Source: Chloroflexus sp.
GTDB taxonomy: Bacteria; Chloroflexota; Anaerolineae; Anaerolineales; Villigracilaceae
Direction: 5' to 3'
Length of the DNA stretch: 64,000 nucleotides
NCBI GenBank assembly: GCA_020723995.1
Contig: DYHT01000006.1
Coordinates: forward strand, 2,505-66,504
The notes beneath the pieces were generated by a model, which was given only the letters and a program-made list of their open reading frames with translations, ran no database searches and was not told the DNA's origin. The position numbers and the translations under genes were made by a program. This document shows positions 49,048 through 57,923 of the stretch, piece after piece. How positions within the stretch are numbered: position 1 is the first letter of the stretch; each line of letters starts with the position of its first letter.

Positions 49048-51564
49048 ATGGATTCCAAAACCCTCCACGTCATCGAATACCCCAAAATCCTCGAGCGCCT
49101 GGCCGCGTTCTGTGATTTCTCCGCCTCGGCGGAATTGGCGCGCCAGTTAACCCCGACCACCAGTTACGACCTGGCCCTCTCCCGCCAGGCCGAGACCAGC
49201 GAAGCGCGCCAGCTGCTCGCGACGCAAGATATATCCATCGGCGGGGCGCACGACATCCGCGACGCGGTGCAGCTGGCGGCGCGCGGCGGCGTACTGGAAC
49301 CCAAAGAATTGCTGGATATCCAGAACACGCTGATTGCCACGCGTACCCTGCGCCGCACGCTGGAAAAACTGGCCGCCGATTATCCCCACCTTTGGAACAT
49401 CGCCCTGTCCCTGCCCGTCCCTTCCGGACTGGTAGAGGCCATCTCGCGCACCGTCTCGGAAGGCGGCGAAGTGCTCGACTCGGCCTCGCCCAAACTGGCG
49501 ACCATCCGCCGCGAAATCCGAGCCGCCCACGAGCGGCTGATGACGCGCCTGCAAAAGTATCTCACCGATTCGAGCACCGCCTCCAAATTGCAGGAAGCTC
49601 TCATCACCCAGCGCGACGGGCGTTATGTGATCCCATTACGCTCGGAATTCAAAGGACAGCTCAAGTCCATCGTCCACGATCAATCCGCCTCCGGCGCAAC
49701 GCTGTTCGTCGAGCCGCTGCCTGTTGTCGAACTCAACAACAAATACCGTGAACTGCAACTCGCCGAACGTGACGAAGTCCGCCGCATCCTGGCCAAACTT
49801 TCGACGCAAGTGGGCGCATCGGCCAGTGAGATCATTCCCGGCATCGAAGCGTTGGCAGAGTTGGATTTGGCATTTGCAAAGGCGAAGTATGCGGATGAAA
49901 TCATGGCGGCGGAGCCGATCCTGCATCAGATAAAAGAAAGTAGAGAGAAGAGAGTAGAGAGTAGTGAAGGCGAACCCGCAACCCGCAACCCTTCGACTTC
50001 ACTCAGGGCAGGTTTGCAATCAACCATTTGCCTGCTCCAAGCCCGCCACCCTCTTCTCGACGCGACATCGGTTGTCCCCATAGATATTGACCTTGCCCCC
50101 GGCACTTTCGCTCTGGTCATCACCGGCCCCAACACCGGCGGCAAGACCGTCTCGCTCAAGACCGTCGGGCTGCTGGCCGTCATGGCGCAATCCGGGCTGC
50201 ACATCCCGGCTCAGTCCGGCTCGGAACTGCCCTGCTTCCAGGCCGTCTACGCCGACATCGGCGACGAGCAGTCCATCGAGCAATCCCTCTCGACCTTCTC
50301 CGGCCACATCACCAACATCGTCCACATCATGAAGAAGGCCGACCACCGCTCGCTGGTTATCCTCGACGAACTAGGCGCCGGCACCGACCCGCAGGAAGGC
50401 GCCGCACTCGCCCGCGCCATCCTGGCGCACCTGCTCGACAGCGGCGTGACCACCTTCGTCGCCACGCATTATCCTGAATTGAAAACCTTCGCCCACAGCA
50501 CGCCGGGCGTGGTCAATGCTTCACTGGAATTTGACATCCAGACTCTGCGCCCAACCTATAAATTGACCATCGGACTCCCCGGCCGCTCCAACGCCCTGGC
50601 CATCGCCCAGCGACTCGGACTACCCGAAGCCATCATCGTTGCGGCGAGGAGCGAGATCAACCCCGACGAGCTGCGCACCGACAAATTGCTCGGCGACATC
50701 CACCGCCAGCGCAAGATCGCCTTCAAGGAAAGCGAAAAGGCCGAACGGTCCCGCTCCGAAGCGCGCCGCCTGGAACGCGAACTGGCCGAGCGGCTCGAAA
50801 AAATTGAAGATGAACGTCAGGTTGTCCTCGAAAAAGCGCGCGCCGAGGGTGAACTGGAAGTGGAAATCCTGAAGGCGCAACTCGAAACGCTGAAGGAAGA
50901 ATTGAAAAAAGCCCGCCAGCCACTGGATGCGCTGAAGGCGATTGAAGAACAAGTTGAGTTGGTGGAAGAGAAAATACAGAAGCCGGTAAAACGGCCTGCC
51001 CTGCCTGCGCCAGTGCCGCAGGCACAGGTGAGCTTGCCGAATGGTAAAACACAAAACGTAAAACCGGTTGGGGCGTTGAAACTGGGCGAAAAGGTATTAA
51101 TTCGCTCACTGAAATCGGAAGGTGTGGTGACGACGCTGGGCGAGGACGACGCCGAAGTCCAAATCGGCGCGTTGCGGATGCGAGTGAAACTGGCAGATTT
51201 GCAGCGCAAGGCAGAGGAGCCGTCAGCCGTCAGCGGTCAGCCGTCAGCGAAAAAACGTAAAACACAAAACGTAACAACCAACCTTCAACCTTCAACCTTG
51301 CACCTTCAACCTTCCCCCGGCCTGGAACTCGACATCCGCGGCCAGCGCGCCGAGGACGGCCTGGATATGCTCGACCGCTATCTCGAAAAGGCTTACCTGG
51401 CCGGCCTGCCCTTTGTGCGCATTATCCATGGCAAAGGCACCGGTAAGCTGCGCCAGGAAGTGCGCGCCGCGCTGAAAGAGCATCCGCAGGTGGCCTCGTT
51501 TGAAACCGGTCACGACAACGAGGGCGGCGATGGCGTGACGGTGGCGAAGATGGTTTCAGGTTGA
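49048..51564 (+). CDS. mutS2: Endonuclease MutS2 with in-frame repeat inserts
   Basis: GPNTGGKTVSLKTVGLLAVM, LDELGAGTDPQEGAALA, C-terminal Smr domain LDIRGQRAEDGLDMLDRYL. Confidence 0.94.
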   Translation: MDSKTLHVIEYPKILERLAAFCDFSASAELARQLTPTTSYDLALSRQAETSEARQLLATQDISIGGAHDIRDAVQLAARGGVLEPKELLDIQNTLIATRTLRRTLEKLAADYPHLWNIALSLPVPSGLVEAISRTVSEGGEVLDSASPKLATIRREIRAAHERLMTRLQKYLTDSSTASKLQEALITQRDGRYVIPLRSEFKGQLKSIVHDQSASGATLFVEPLPVVELNNKYRELQLAERDEVRRILAKLSTQVGASASEIIPGIEALAELDLAFAKAKYADEIMAAEPILHQIKESREKRVESSEGEPATRNPSTSLRAGLQSTICLLQARHPLLDATSVVPIDIDLAPGTFALVITGPNTGGKTVSLKTVGLLAVMAQSGLHIPAQSGSELPCFQAVYADIGDEQSIEQSLSTFSGHITNIVHIMKKADHRSLVILDELGAGTDPQEGAALARAILAHLLDSGVTTFVATHYPELKTFAHSTPGVVNASLEFDIQTLRPTYKLTIGLPGRSNALAIAQRLGLPEAIIVAARSEINPDELRTDKLLGDIHRQRKIAFKESEKAERSRSEARRLERELAERLEKIEDERQVVLEKARAEGELEVEILKAQLETLKEELKKARQPLDALKAIEEQVELVEEKIQKPVKRPALPAPVPQAQVSLPNGKTQNVKPVGALKLGEKVLIRSLKSEGVVTTLGEDDAEVQIGALRMRVKLADLQRKAEEPSAVSGQPSAKKRKTQNVTTNLQPSTLHLQPSPGLELDIRGQRAEDGLDMLDRYLEKAYLAGLPFVRIIHGKGTGKLRQEVRAALKEHPQVASFETGHDNEGGDGVTVAKMVSG

Positions 51565-51646
51565 AAATCCCCTCTCCCCCTTGTGAGAGGGTTAGGGTGA
51601 GGGGGGGCGAGGTCAAAATAAAAACAGGGATATCTCAGCGAACTTG

Positions 51647-51676
51647 TTGACAAATCCCCCCTTATTCCCTTACAAT
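51647..51676 (+). promoter_or_regulatory. Sigma70-like promoter (TTGACA - 18 nt - TACAAT)
   Basis: TTGACA 51647..51652, TACAAT 51671..51676. Confidence 0.5.
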
Positions 51677-51751
51677 TTCCTCATGCTTACCTGCGGCGTG
51701 GAGATCTTCGAGAATGTGGTAAAGGACATCCTGCCACGCTATCCAAGTATA

Positions 51752-51803
51752 AATAAAAAAGAGTGGAGAAAAAGAGCAAACTTTCCCCACTCTTTTTATT
51801 TTC
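51752..51803 (+). terminator. Hairpin/T-run between the promoter and the thiolase cluster; possible attenuator
   Basis: aaaaagagtggagaaa...tttccccactcttttt with one mismatch. Confidence 0.6.
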
Positions 51804-51820
51804 CGTAGGAAGGAGAGCTT

Positions 51821-52972
51821 ATGAACGAACGCGTTGCGATTGTGGGCGTTGGCTGGAGTGGCTTCCGGCCGCGCACGCCCGAAGTTTCATACAAAGAACT
51901 GATTTACGAGGCGGCTGTGCGCGCCTACGCCAATGCCGGCGTGGACCCGCGCGCCGACGTGGAATCCTTCGTCACCGTGGCCGAGGACTTCATCGAAGGG
52001 ACGAGCATCTTCGATGAGTACACACCCGACCAACTTGGCGCGGCGCTCAAGCCTGTCCATACCATCACCGGCGACGGGCTGCACGGGCTGGCGACGGCCT
52101 ACATGCTTATCCGCAGCGGCTATTGCGACGTGGTGGCGGTGGAAGGCCACAGCAAGGCCTCCAACATTTTGACCCATCCTAATATTGTCGCCTACGCCCA
52201 GGACCCCGTGCTCAACCGTCCACTGCGCCTGAATACGCATTTCGTGGCTGGCATGGAGATGCACCGTTATCTCTTCGAGACGGACACCACGCAGGAACAA
52301 TGCGCGCTGGTGGCGGTCAAAAACCGGCGCAATGCGCTGAAAAATCCGCTGGCTTCTTATGCCGCCGACTTGACGCTCGAGGATGTGCTGAACGGCGCAC
52401 CACTGGCCTGGCCTCTGGGCGTGCGCGAGACCGCCGAACATAGCGACGGGGCGGTGGTCATGGTGCTGGCCTCCGAAAAGAAAGCCGAACTGCTGGCTGA
52501 AAAGCCAGTCTGGATCCGGGGCATCGGCTGGTGCAACGGCTCGCCCTCGCTGGAAAGCCGCGAGTGGGGCAGCGTGCCTTACCTCCAGCAGGCGGCGCAG
52601 ATGGCCTACCAGCAGGCCGGCATCCGCAACCCGTGGAACGAAATTGACTTCGCCGAAATTGACGACACCTACGCCTACAAGGAATTGCAGGCCATGGAGT
52701 CGCTCGGACTGTGCGACGCAGGCCAGGCCGGCGCGCTGGTCGAGGAAGGCGCCACCGAGATGGACGGTGAGCTGCCGGTCAACTCATCGGGCGGGAGTCT
52801 CGGCGTCGGGTACATGCTGGAGGCCACCGGTCTGATGCGGGCGTTGGAGGCCGTGCTGCAACTACGCGGCGAGGCCGGTCAGCATCAGATTGAAGATGCC
52901 GGGATTGGTTTGGTTCAATCTTGGCGAGGGGTGCCAACCACCAGCGGCGCGGTCGCAGTGTTGAGCAATTGA
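51821..52972 (+). CDS. Thiolase-superfamily protein lacking recognisable catalytic Cys/His
   Basis: Thiolase fold motifs LPVNSSGGSLGVGYMLEATG; nucleophile region reads HTITGDGLHGLATAYMLI. Confidence 0.8.
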   Translation: MNERVAIVGVGWSGFRPRTPEVSYKELIYEAAVRAYANAGVDPRADVESFVTVAEDFIEGTSIFDEYTPDQLGAALKPVHTITGDGLHGLATAYMLIRSGYCDVVAVEGHSKASNILTHPNIVAYAQDPVLNRPLRLNTHFVAGMEMHRYLFETDTTQEQCALVAVKNRRNALKNPLASYAADLTLEDVLNGAPLAWPLGVRETAEHSDGAVVMVLASEKKAELLAEKPVWIRGIGWCNGSPSLESREWGSVPYLQQAAQMAYQQAGIRNPWNEIDFAEIDDTYAYKELQAMESLGLCDAGQAGALVEEGATEMDGELPVNSSGGSLGVGYMLEATGLMRALEAVLQLRGEAGQHQIEDAGIGLVQSWRGVPTTSGAVAVLSN

Positions 52973-53047
52973 TCCGCTAATCTCCGCGAATTTTCGCTAA
53001 TTTATTCGTGAAGATTAGCGTAGATTAGCGGATAACAGGAGGAGCTT

Positions 53048-54214
53048 ATGGGAATGCGAAAAGTAGCCGTTATCGGCGCGGGCATGACGAAATTCGTGCG
53101 TCGTGCTCAAGAGACACCAAAAGAATTATCTTGGGAAGCGGCGCGCATGGCGCTCGAATCCTGCGAACTGACTATGGATGATATTCAGGCCGTCTGCATG
53201 GGCACCGCTCCGGACGCCTTCGACGGCGTTCACATGAAAGGCGAGTATCTCAGCGATGGCGCCGGCGCGTGGCGCAAACCGTACCTGCGCGCCTTTGTCG
53301 GCGGCGGGACGGGTGTGTTCACCCCCATCCAGGGCTGGTATCACGTTGCTAGCGGCCTCTTTGACGTGGTGCTGCTGGTCTGCGAGGAAAAGATGTCCTC
53401 GTTCTATCCGCACGCCCAGGCCGCCTTCGTCACCATCTTCGACCACACCACCGAGCGTCCGCTCAAGCCCAACCTGCTGTGGATCTTCGCCATCGAAATG
53501 AATCGTTACATGACGGCATACGGCATCAACAAGAAAGACATCGCCCGCGTCGCCGTCCAGCACAAGCAGAATGCTGCCAATCATCCCTGCGCCATGCTGG
53601 GCGAGGCGGATATTACAGTGGACGACGTGCTCAACTCGGAGGTGCTGGCCTGGCCGGTGCAACGCCTGGACGTCAGCCCGGTCTCGGACGGGGCGGTGGC
53701 GATTATCCTGGCGGCCGAGCATGTCGCCAGGCGACTGACCAGCAAACCGGTCTGGATCGAGGGCGTGGGCTGGAATCTAGATACGGCCTACTGGACCAAC
53801 CGTGACCTGGCTTACCCGCGCTATGTCGAGTATGCCGCCCGCCAGGCTTACGAAATGGCCGGAATCCAGGAGCCGCGCAAGGAGATCCACATCGCCGAAC
53901 CGTATGACCCGTTCGACTACAAAGTCTTGCATCACCTCGAAGGCTTGGGATTGGCCGAGCGCGGCAAAGCGGTTGACCTGTACCTCAACGGCACGGCCGC
54001 GCCGGATGGGGACATGCCGGTCTGCCCTTCGGGCGGACTGCTCGGCGTGGGCAACCCGATCGCCGCGGCTGGCCTGATGAAGATCGCCGAGTTGTTCTGG
54101 CAGTTGCGCGGCGAAGCCGGGGCGCGACAGGTGCCTGGTTCGCCCAAGAAGGGCATTGCCCAGGCCTGGGGCGACCTGATGCAGGTCGGCACGGTTGTGA
54201 TCATGGGACGGTGA
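53048..54214 (+). CDS. Second thiolase-superfamily protein lacking recognisable catalytic Cys/His
   Basis: MPVCPSGGLLGVGNPIAAAGLMKIAELFWQLRGEAGARQV; nucleophile region reads FVGGGTGVFTPIQGWYHVASG. Confidence 0.8.
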   Translation: MGMRKVAVIGAGMTKFVRRAQETPKELSWEAARMALESCELTMDDIQAVCMGTAPDAFDGVHMKGEYLSDGAGAWRKPYLRAFVGGGTGVFTPIQGWYHVASGLFDVVLLVCEEKMSSFYPHAQAAFVTIFDHTTERPLKPNLLWIFAIEMNRYMTAYGINKKDIARVAVQHKQNAANHPCAMLGEADITVDDVLNSEVLAWPVQRLDVSPVSDGAVAIILAAEHVARRLTSKPVWIEGVGWNLDTAYWTNRDLAYPRYVEYAARQAYEMAGIQEPRKEIHIAEPYDPFDYKVLHHLEGLGLAERGKAVDLYLNGTAAPDGDMPVCPSGGLLGVGNPIAAAGLMKIAELFWQLRGEAGARQVPGSPKKGIAQAWGDLMQVGTVVIMGR

Positions 54215-54332
54215 ATGGGTAGGCAGGTAGACAGGTAAACAGGCTCTTCTGGACAGCTGGTGGCCTTGATACCTGTATACGGTGTACTTCTATACCCGAA
54301 TGCTTGTAAACACTATTACGAGGAAACGAGCT

Positions 54333-54860
54333 ATGACTGCTAGAATCAAAAACTTCCCCGGTGTCTCGTTGAGCGAAAAGGACTTTGAAGAAGGCAAGAT
54401 ACTCTTCGTTCACGATGAACTCAAAGCCGATTACGCCTGGGATACCGGCATCGGCATCGGCGCATATCTGGCCGGGCTGAAGCGCGGCGTCATCCTGGGG
54501 GTGCGCTGTGGACATTGCCGCAAGATCGTCGTCCCGCCGCGCACGGTCTGCGAGTGGTGCTTCCACCCGATGGACGAGTACGTGCCAGTCAAAGATACCG
54601 GCATGGTCAATACTTTCTCGCTGTGCTACGTGACTTGGGACGTCAAGCGCATCACCGAGCCGGAAATCCCGGCCGTGATCGCCCTGGACGGCGCCTCGGC
54701 GTTGAGCGAAACCTCGGTCATCATGGGTGGCATCATGCACAAACTCGGCGAAGTGGAGCCGAAACAAGTCAAAATCGGGACGCGCGTGCAGGCCGTCTGG
54801 AAGCCCGAGTCCGAGCGCGAAGGCGCCATTACCGACATTTTGTACTTTAAACCGATTTGA
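54333..54860 (+). CDS. DUF35-type Zn-ribbon/OB-fold protein
   Basis: VRCGHCRKIVVPPRTVCEWC rubredoxin-like ribbon. Confidence 0.85.
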   Translation: MTARIKNFPGVSLSEKDFEEGKILFVHDELKADYAWDTGIGIGAYLAGLKRGVILGVRCGHCRKIVVPPRTVCEWCFHPMDEYVPVKDTGMVNTFSLCYVTWDVKRITEPEIPAVIALDGASALSETSVIMGGIMHKLGEVEPKQVKIGTRVQAVWKPESEREGAITDILYFKPI

Positions 54861-54964
54861 CCGCTGAGAACGCGCAGAGCGTAGAGAGAATGGATTTTCT
54901 TCGCGTTCGCTTGCCCCGGCCCTTTGGGGGTTGTGGTCTCTGCGGTTAGACAGGAGACGTTGCT

Positions 54965-55429
54965 ATGACTCTACTCGAACACACCAAAAACGCCCCTCAA
55001 GCCTGGTCTGGGAATCTCCCCGTCACCAGCCGTTATACCTACGGACTGGCTGGTGAGCGCTTCTTTCGCGCCATGAAAGACGAGGGCAAAATCATGGGCA
55101 GTTATTGTCCCAAGTGCGACCATACCTACGTTCCGGCGACGGTCTTCTGCGAGCGCTGCCTGGGCGAACTGAGCGAGTGGGTGGATGTGGGCCTGGTCGG
55201 AGAACTGCACACCTTCACCGTACTGTTTGTGGACTGCGACGGAAATCCGCTCGAAGAGCCTGAACTGGTCGGACTCATCACCTTCGGTGATGGTGGGATC
55301 ATCCACCGCCTGGAGGCTGACCCGGACGAATTGGAAATCGGGATGCCGATGGAGGCGGTGCTCAAACCGAAGGCGAAGCGGAAGGGTTCGATTTTGGATA
55401 TTGAGGGATTCAGAGCGGTGAGCAAGTAA
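54965..55429 (+). CDS. DUF35-type Zn-ribbon/OB-fold protein
   Basis: YCPKCDHTYVPATVFCERCLGEL ribbon. Confidence 0.87.
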   Translation: MTLLEHTKNAPQAWSGNLPVTSRYTYGLAGERFFRAMKDEGKIMGSYCPKCDHTYVPATVFCERCLGELSEWVDVGLVGELHTFTVLFVDCDGNPLEEPELVGLITFGDGGIIHRLEADPDELEIGMPMEAVLKPKAKRKGSILDIEGFRAVSK

Positions 55430-55506
55430 AGTAACGGTTGCGGGTTTACAGTTTGGCAGGTTATAGGTTCAAACTCGCCAACCTTCAACTTTCAAGCTTG
55501 TAAAAA

Positions 55507-56376
55507 ATGCGCACCCGACGAGCCTTGCTCTACGTCCCCGGCAACGACCGGCACAAGATCGAAAAAGCCATCACCCTCGGCGCGGACTGCATCTGCCTCG
55601 ACATGGAAGACGGCGTGGCGCTGAACCGCAAGGCCGAAGCACGCGCCACGATTACCAAAGCGTTGCGGGAATTGGATTTTGGCAGGTCCGAAAAACTGGC
55701 GCGCATCAACGCGGTCGGCTCGGGGCTGGAAAAGGATGACATCGATGCTGTCCTGCCTTATCGTCCGGATGGCATCGTTATTCCCAAAATCGAAACGCTT
55801 GAACAAATCCAGTGGGCTAGTGAGATCATCGAGGCGGCAGAACTGGCGCACGGCTGGCCGGTCAATTCCATCCGCCTGATCGTGGACGTAGAGACTGCCA
55901 AAGGCGTCCTGAACCTCAAGGAGATCGCCGCGCACCCACGCCTGGACGCGCTCATCTTCGGCGCGGAGGATTTCGCCGCCGACATCGGCGCCGTCCGCAC
56001 ACCGGAAGCTTGGGAAGTGTTTTACGCGCGCAGTGCGGTGGTCACGGCCTGCGCCGCTTATGGATTGCAGGCGATTGACATGGTGACGATAGATTTCAAA
56101 GATATTGAGAAAATCCGGCAAGAGGCATTATTCGGCGCGCGGCTGGGCTACACCGGCAAACAAATCATTCATCCGAATCAAGTCGCGCTGGTGCAGGAAG
56201 CCTTCACGCCGGATGACGAATCCGTCGCACATGCCAAACGGTTGATCGCGGCTTTCGAGGCGCAGCAGGCCAAAGGATCCGGGGCGTTTGCGCTGGACGG
56301 CAAAATGATTGACCTGCCGCTGGTCAAGGCCGCCGAGCGCGTGCTGGAGAGGGCGCGCGCCGCGCACAAGATTTAG
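55507..56376 (+). CDS. HpcH/HpaI aldolase/citrate lyase family (CitE-like CoA lyase)
   Basis: RRALLYVPGNDRHKIEKA, CLDMEDGVA, DALIFGAEDFAADIGA. Confidence 0.9.
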   Translation: MRTRRALLYVPGNDRHKIEKAITLGADCICLDMEDGVALNRKAEARATITKALRELDFGRSEKLARINAVGSGLEKDDIDAVLPYRPDGIVIPKIETLEQIQWASEIIEAAELAHGWPVNSIRLIVDVETAKGVLNLKEIAAHPRLDALIFGAEDFAADIGAVRTPEAWEVFYARSAVVTACAAYGLQAIDMVTIDFKDIEKIRQEALFGARLGYTGKQIIHPNQVALVQEAFTPDDESVAHAKRLIAAFEAQQAKGSGAFALDGKMIDLPLVKAAERVLERARAAHKI

Positions 56377-56391
56377 CGGATTTAGAAAATC

Positions 56392-56541
56392 AGCTCTTTG
56401 GGATTTTCCGTGATTCGTACACGGATTGCACGGATTTCACGGAATCACACGGAAAAAACTTTAAAAAATCCGTGCTTTTTCCGTGTTGTCCGTGAAATCC
56501 GTGTCCAAACGGTTTTTAATCACGGCGATTCCCAATGAGCC
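56392..56541. repeat. 150-bp structured repeat, copy B (inverted relative to copy A)
   Basis: Reverse complement aligns end to end with 11106..11255. Confidence 0.85.
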
Positions 56542-56568
56542 AGAAAATCTCAAAGAAGGAGAAAAAAC

Positions 56569-57270
56569 ATGACTGGACCAATGTCCACCGGAACCTGCAA
56601 CCTGTGCGGGAAAGATTTTGCTAAAAATGTCATCTACCGCCACCTCAAGAAATGCTTGCAAGAGCAGGCTGCCGCCTCTCCGGGCGGCAAAACGCAAACG
56701 ACGTTCTGGATCAACGTCTGGGGGCGTTACCAGCCTGAATACTGGCTGCACCTGGAGGTACCAGTCTCAGCGAAACTGTTAAATCTGGATCAATTCTTAC
56801 GCGATACCTGGCTGGAGTGCTGCGGCCACTTGAGCGCGTTCACGATTGATGAGCAACGCTATGAAGTCAGCGTTGACCCAGAATTTGATTACTGGGGGGA
56901 GATACCCAAAAACATGAACCGGCGGATGGGTTCGGTCTTACAGCCCGAGATGGCGTTTGGTTATGAGTATGACTATGGCACAACCACCGAACTGTCCGGC
57001 AAAGTCATCGCCGAGCAGGAAAGCACGCTCAAAGGCAAAGGAGTGCGCGGGCTGGCGCGCAACCTGCCTCCCGAGGTCGCCTGCGGCGTTTGCGGCAAGC
57101 ACGCTGTTTACACATGTTCGTTTTGCAATTACGAACCCTCCGGCTGGCTGTGCAAAGACTGCGCAGAAACGCATAAGTGCGGCGATGAAGGATTCTTGTC
57201 CATTGTCAATTCGCCGCGCGTTGGGCAGTGCGCTTATGGCGCTGAATTTTTCGAAGCAACGGACGTTTGA
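56569..57270 (+). CDS. pRiA4b ORF-3-like protein with Zn-finger segments
   Basis: N-terminal CNLCGKDF...H; FGYEYDYGTTTEL; C-terminal CGVCGKHAVYTCSFC...CKDC. Confidence 0.65.
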   Translation: MTGPMSTGTCNLCGKDFAKNVIYRHLKKCLQEQAAASPGGKTQTTFWINVWGRYQPEYWLHLEVPVSAKLLNLDQFLRDTWLECCGHLSAFTIDEQRYEVSVDPEFDYWGEIPKNMNRRMGSVLQPEMAFGYEYDYGTTTELSGKVIAEQESTLKGKGVRGLARNLPPEVACGVCGKHAVYTCSFCNYEPSGWLCKDCAETHKCGDEGFLSIVNSPRVGQCAYGAEFFEATDV

Positions 57271-57923
57271 TTTCCATTATCTTCGGCCTCCTTTCCGCGC
57301 TGACCTGGGGCGCGGCGGATTTCAGCGGCGGGCTGGTATCCAAGCAGGCGAATGTTTTCGGCGTGGTCATCGGCGGACAGGCAACCGGGCTGATGTTACT
57401 ACTCGTGCTGACCACCCTGCTTGGCGAGCCTGCGCCGCCGTTGGCAGCCTGGCTGTGGGGCGGAGCGGCCGGGCTGGCTGGTGGCATAGGCCTTTCGCTG
57501 CTCTATCAGGCCCTGGCCAACGGCCGGATGAGCGTGGCCGCGCCGGTCTCTGCCCTGCTGGCCGCCATTATCCCGGTCACGAGCATCCTGGCATACGCTC
57601 TCGTCAAAAAGCAGCCCTGGCGTCCGGGACGCGCCCACTGGCCGCTGGTCGCCCTGAGCGGCATTCTCGACCTCGCCGGAAACAGTTTTTACATCCTCGC
57701 CGGTCAGATTGGGCGCATGGACGTGGCTGCGGTGCTTGGCTCGCTCTACCCAGGTTCGACCGTCGCGCTGGCGCGGTTGGTCTTGAAGGAACGCATCACG
57801 CGCCTGCAGGCGGTCGGCATCCTGGCCGCGCTGGTCGCGATTGTATTGATTGCACTCGGAACGATTTGCCATACGGATACAACGTGTTCGTCCAGCAGGG
57901 TGGACTGGACGGACTTTTTTTAA
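57267..57923 (+). CDS. EamA/DMT-family transporter, possibly internally shortened
   Basis: LSALTWGAADFSGGL, ALANGRMSVAAPVSAL, VLGSLYPGSTVALARLVLKERITRLQAVG. Confidence 0.7.
   Translation: MISIIFGLLSALTWGAADFSGGLVSKQANVFGVVIGGQATGLMLLLVLTTLLGEPAPPLAAWLWGGAAGLAGGIGLSLLYQALANGRMSVAAPVSALLAAIIPVTSILAYALVKKQPWRPGRAHWPLVALSGILDLAGNSFYILAGQIGRMDVAAVLGSLYPGSTVALARLVLKERITRLQAVGILAALVAIVLIALGTICHTDTTCSSSRVDWTDFF

Noticed and set aside
55441-55500. ggttcaaactcgcc resembling a tRNA T-loop
   Set aside because: No cloverleaf could be formed; the segment belongs to the aggttcg/caaccttcaac repeat family.
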